The notes beneath the pieces are model-generated. The model saw only the letters and a list, made by a program, of their open reading frames with translations, ran no database searches and had not been told where the DNA came from. A program made the translations under genes and the position numbers. Positions 4,799 to 7,228 of a DNA stretch of 7,228 nucleotides are shown here, in pieces; positions within the stretch are counted from its first letter, which is position 1, and each line of letters begins with the position of its first letter. Source of the stretch: Thermoproteota archaeon (GTDB lineage Archaea; Korarchaeota; Korarchaeia; Korarchaeales; Korarchaeaceae); the NCBI GenBank assembly GCA_003661365.1, contig QMVZ01000085.1, positions 1 through 7,228 of the forward strand, in the 5' to 3' direction.

Positions 4799-5907
4799 TG
4801 ATCCTCCAACCACCTAACCAGATCTGAGAATAAATGTTCGTCCATTCCTATGATCTCTGGAGGGATCACACCAGGGCCTAGAGTATTGTATTTTGAAAGC
4901 AACATAAACATGCCAGTTGCAGTATAACCAGTTGTTCTGGATAGAGCAGTTACACCAGAGGCCTGATCATATCTGTCTATGAGAACGTATTTTATCTCTG
5001 TCTGTTTCTCGTCAATCTGCCCTTTGGCTCGTACCAACATGATTAAGATGTCCTTGGGGTCTCCCGTTAGTTTCTCCTTAAGCAATTTAGCTGTTAGTTT
5101 TGCTGGAGAAACTGTCTGACCGTTGATTTTAACGGGGTTAAAGTCTAACAAGCCCAGTTCTTTCAAAAGCAAGATCTTTTGAACGTGGCCTGGCCATCTA
5201 AGAGTTTTTTCTTCCATATTTCTGACTCCTTTAAGCGTTCTGAGCATGGTTCTAAGACCATCCGTTCTGAAGGCTTCAAGTGTTAGACCCTTAATTGAAA
5301 GGTTCTCCAATCCTGAAAGAGCTGGAAAGCTTTTTTGAACTCCCTCGTGAATGACTCGGGCAGGTCGAGTGTATTCTTCTATAAGATCTTCTGGATTCCA
5401 CGTAACCACATATCCAAGGGGATTTGATGGATTTTCCGGAATTGCACCAACGTATATCGTCAGCTCATCTACTTTTCCATTCATTTTAGCGTAGGCCCTC
5501 CCAGCTAGCACGTTGCTGAGCCCAGGAGCTACACCTGCGTCTGGAATGATCGTCACTCCTGCTCTCTTAGCCTCTTCATCCACCGAGAATGGATCATCTG
5601 GCGCAAATGATATGTCAACAAGGTTTACCCCGGCTTTCACGGCGGCAAGCCAGCAATTCATGCCAAACTTCCCAGGAAGAGCCCCTATCGAAAGATCTAC
5701 TTCCTTGATGACCTTAACTATGCTTTCTACGTTTGAAGCATCTAATCTAGCAGTTTCTACCCCTTTCAATTCCTTTGAAGCGTTTTCCAGTGCTCCTTCA
5801 CTCACATCTGCTATGACCAAGTCTCCTTGAAACCTGTTGTAGAGATCAGTGGCTATCACTCTGCCAACATGGCCCAAACCTAATACTGCAGCTTTGAATT
5901 TAACCAC
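4777..5907 (-). CDS. Saccharopine dehydrogenase-family protein, L-lysine 6-dehydrogenase-like
   Basis: A probable NAD-dependent amino-acid dehydrogenase. The N-terminal Rossmann fold has VLGLGHVGR (8-16), with D34 at the end of the second strand (VIAD), which favours NAD over NADP, and GALPG (75-79). The saccharopine dehydrogenase-type second domain shows DAGVAPGLSN (123-132), WNPEDLIEEYTRPARVI (170-186), TDGLRTML (215-222), TLRWPGH (235-241) and GVIPPEIIG near 345. The arrangement matches what I recall of Pyrococcus PH1688, an L-lysine 6-dehydrogenase-like protein, at about the same length (376 residues here). L-lysine 6-dehydrogenase oxidatively deaminates the side chain of lysine, but the substrate here is unproven; other saccharopine dehydrogenase relatives act in polyamine or lysine routes. 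The start is a GTG with a TATA-like box 26 bp upstream and no ribosome binding site, so it is probably leaderless. It is a single gene, divergent from the pyrophosphatase. Confidence 0.88.
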   Translation of the reverse strand: MVKFKAAVLGLGHVGRVIATDLYNRFQGDLVIADVSEGALENASKELKGVETARLDASNVESIVKVIKEVDLSIGALPGKFGMNCWLAAVKAGVNLVDISFAPDDPFSVDEEAKRAGVTIIPDAGVAPGLSNVLAGRAYAKMNGKVDELTIYVGAIPENPSNPLGYVVTWNPEDLIEEYTRPARVIHEGVQKSFPALSGLENLSIKGLTLEAFRTDGLRTMLRTLKGVRNMEEKTLRWPGHVQKILLLKELGLLDFNPVKINGQTVSPAKLTAKLLKEKLTGDPKDILIMLVRAKGQIDEKQTEIKYVLIDRYDQASGVTALSRTTGYTATGMFMLLSKYNTLGPGVIPPEIIGMDEHLFSDLVRWLEDHKIKISD

Positions 5908-5929
5908 CCGTTTTCAGAAAAGACGTCCA

Positions 5930-5937
5930 AATAAAAA
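5930..5937 (-). promoter_or_regulatory. TATA-like box for the lysine-dehydrogenase-like gene
   Basis: Minus-strand TTTTTATT is centred 26 bp upstream of the GTG at 5907. This spacing predicts transcription starting at the GTG, and no Shine-Dalgarno site is present. It closely resembles the pyrG arrangement. Confidence 0.55.
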
Positions 5938-5989
5938 CCGTTTAGAAGCTATACGACTGATAATCCTAAATCAAGGGAAAAGTAAAGAA

Positions 5990-5996
5990 TTTAAAT
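5990..5996 (+). promoter_or_regulatory. TATA-like box for the membrane pyrophosphatase
   Basis: TTTAAAT, preceded by a purine-rich AAAGAA segment that could serve as a BRE, predicts transcription starting near 6019. That gives a leader of about 41 nt before the GTG at 6060, long enough to contain the ribosome binding site at 6046-6053. Confidence 0.45.
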
Positions 5997-6045
5997 CAAT
6001 CAGGTTGAGATAAGAGCGCGTCCATCAAAAAGAACGTTTAGAAAA

Positions 6046-6053
6046 GGGGTGAT
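6046..6053 (+). promoter_or_regulatory. Ribosome binding site of the membrane pyrophosphatase
   Basis: GGGGTGAT differs at one position from GGAGGTGAT-type archaeal sites and lies six bases before the GTG at 6060. It fixes that GTG as the start. Confidence 0.7.
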
Positions 6054-6059
6054 TGCAAA

Positions 6060-7228
6060 GTGAATCCTGGACTTTTAGCCGCTTTGGTTGGAAGCATAGC
6101 AATGGGCTTCGTTGGTCTTCTAGCTTGGCTTGTCGTAAAAGAAGACGTTGGAACAGAGAGGATGAGGGAAGTTGCCTCGTACATCCAAGAGGGTGCTGCC
6201 GCCTTCCTGAAAAGGGAATTCATGACCATAATTTACTTCGTAATCCCGCTCACAGTACTGCTATGGCTCTTTCTTAGATGGGAAATAGCCTTTGGTTTTG
6301 TTCTGGGATCCGCGTTCTCACTTCTTGCAGCCTACATAGGTATGAGCATTGCTGTGAGAGCAAACGTGAGAACGGCTAATGCAGCAAGGAGGTCTGCCGC
6401 TGATGCAATGATAATAGCCTTCAGAGGAGGAGCTGTTACGGGCCTATCCATCGTAGGAATGTCCCTGTTTGGCTTAGGACTCTTGTTCTACTTCTTCGAG
6501 AAGCCCAGTCTTCTAGTAGGTTTCGGATTTGGAGCAAGCTTAGCTGCGCTCTTTGCCCAGCTTGGCGGCGGAATATACACTAAAGCCGCGGACGTCGGGG
6601 CAGATCTCGTAGGAAAAGTTGAGGCTAAGATACCGGAGGACGACCCAAGGAACCCAGCTGTAATCGCTGATCTGGTAGGAGACAACGTTGGAGATTGTGC
6701 TGGTAGGGGAGCCGACCTATTTGAGTCCTTCTCAGACAACATAATTGGTACCATGATTCTTGGCATGTCCTTCTTGGCCTTTTACGGCTTCAAAGCAATT
6801 GTATTCCCGCTCTTCATGGAGTCCATCGGCGTGATCGCCACGATAGTAGGCATCCTATCCATAAGAAGAACCAAGAACGTGACAAAATCCCTATACATGA
6901 CGCTTTTCATATCTGGAATCATTTGTCTTGTAGGCTTCTATGTCCTGACAACCCAATACATGCAAGACATATGCCTGTTTTATTCAGCAACCCTGGGCTT
7001 AGCAGCAAGCCTTATCGTGGCCCTCCTGACCTTATATTACACTGGATCAGAAGGAAGGGTTGTTAGGAAGATAGCGGAGGCCTCAAAAAGCGGAGCTGCC
7101 ATAAACCTGATAACTGGCTTTTCTTACGGCCTTGAGAGCGCAGTAATGCCAGTATTTGTAATAGCAATTGTCACGATAGCTTCTTATTTCATATGCGGAG
7201 GTGGCTTCAAAGGAATCTATGGCATCGC
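6060..7228 (+). CDS. hppA: Membrane-bound ion-translocating pyrophosphatase, 3' end outside the window
   Basis: An integral membrane enzyme that couples PPi hydrolysis to pumping of H+ or Na+ across the cytoplasmic membrane. The frame is open from the GTG to the right edge: 389 residues of a protein usually about 650 to 800 long. Long hydrophobic segments alternate with family motifs: EGAAAFL (44-50), FRGGAVTG (121-128), GGGIYTKAADVGADLVGK (169-186), DDPRNPAVIAD (194-204), GDNVGDCAGRGADLFES (207-223) and IAEASKSGAA (338-347). The acidic clusters at 174-216 are the PPi/Mg site. E222 in FES sits where Na+-type and some H+-type enzymes carry their gate glutamate. The later motif that tells K+-dependent from K+-independent forms is beyond the window. 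GTG start is supported by a ribosome binding site. PPi from nucleotide and tRNA synthesis is its natural fuel. Confidence 0.96.
   Translation, partial: MNPGLLAALVGSIAMGFVGLLAWLVVKEDVGTERMREVASYIQEGAAAFLKREFMTIIYFVIPLTVLLWLFLRWEIAFGFVLGSAFSLLAAYIGMSIAVRANVRTANAARRSAADAMIIAFRGGAVTGLSIVGMSLFGLGLLFYFFEKPSLLVGFGFGASLAALFAQLGGGIYTKAADVGADLVGKVEAKIPEDDPRNPAVIADLVGDNVGDCAGRGADLFESFSDNIIGTMILGMSFLAFYGFKAIVFPLFMESIGVIATIVGILSIRRTKNVTKSLYMTLFISGIICLVGFYVLTTQYMQDICLFYSATLGLAASLIVALLTLYYTGSEGRVVRKIAEASKSGAAINLITGFSYGLESAVMPVFVIAIVTIASYFICGGGFKGIYGI

Noticed and set aside
6488..6766. 92-residue minus-strand open frame and a plus-strand frame at 6053-6277
   Set aside because: Both overlap the membrane pyrophosphatase gene, whose own frame is continuous with conserved motifs to the window edge.

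Overview
The window looks like part of an archaeal chromosome, probably from a thermophile. The support is a set of archaeal-style genes (3-hexulose-6-phosphate synthase, an ATCase regulatory chain, an L-lysine 6-dehydrogenase-like protein close to what I recall of Pyrococcus PH1688, and a membrane pyrophosphatase). There are also A/T-rich TATA-like boxes centred about 26 bp before several start codons, and Shine-Dalgarno sites of the GGAGGTGATC type before others. Base composition is moderately A+T-rich. I cannot fix the lineage from sequence alone. There is no tRNA, rRNA, CRISPR array, insertion sequence or phage gene.

Layout from left to right. Positions 1-205 have no established gene; a short minus-strand frame that runs off the left edge could be the start of another gene. 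Positions 206-2429 (minus) hold a pyrG-pyrI pair: CTP synthase followed 19 nt later by the aspartate carbamoyltransferase regulatory chain. Position 2534 starts a plus-strand OsmC-family gene, divergent from pyrG. It converges on a minus-strand pair at 2968-4092: 3-hexulose-6-phosphate synthase, then ribose-5-phosphate isomerase B. A plus-strand nitroreductase-family gene (4214-4735) diverges from that pair and converges on a minus-strand saccharopine dehydrogenase/L-lysine 6-dehydrogenase-like gene (4777-5907). Divergent from that, a membrane-bound ion-pumping pyrophosphatase begins at 6060 and runs off the right edge.

A coherent theme is nucleotide-precursor supply. Hexulose-6-phosphate synthase run in the pentose-forming direction plus RpiB would give ribose 5-phosphate for PRPP. 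PyrI and PyrG regulate the start and perform the last step of CTP synthesis. The pyrophosphatase recovers energy from PPi released by such biosynthesis. The OsmC, nitroreductase and lysine-dehydrogenase-like genes have no demonstrated link to this theme. These are mostly known families. The points most worth a second look are the HPS-RpiB pairing, the mixture of leaderless and Shine-Dalgarno starts, which changes several start codons, pyrI paired with pyrG rather than following pyrB, and the ion specificity of the pyrophosphatase.
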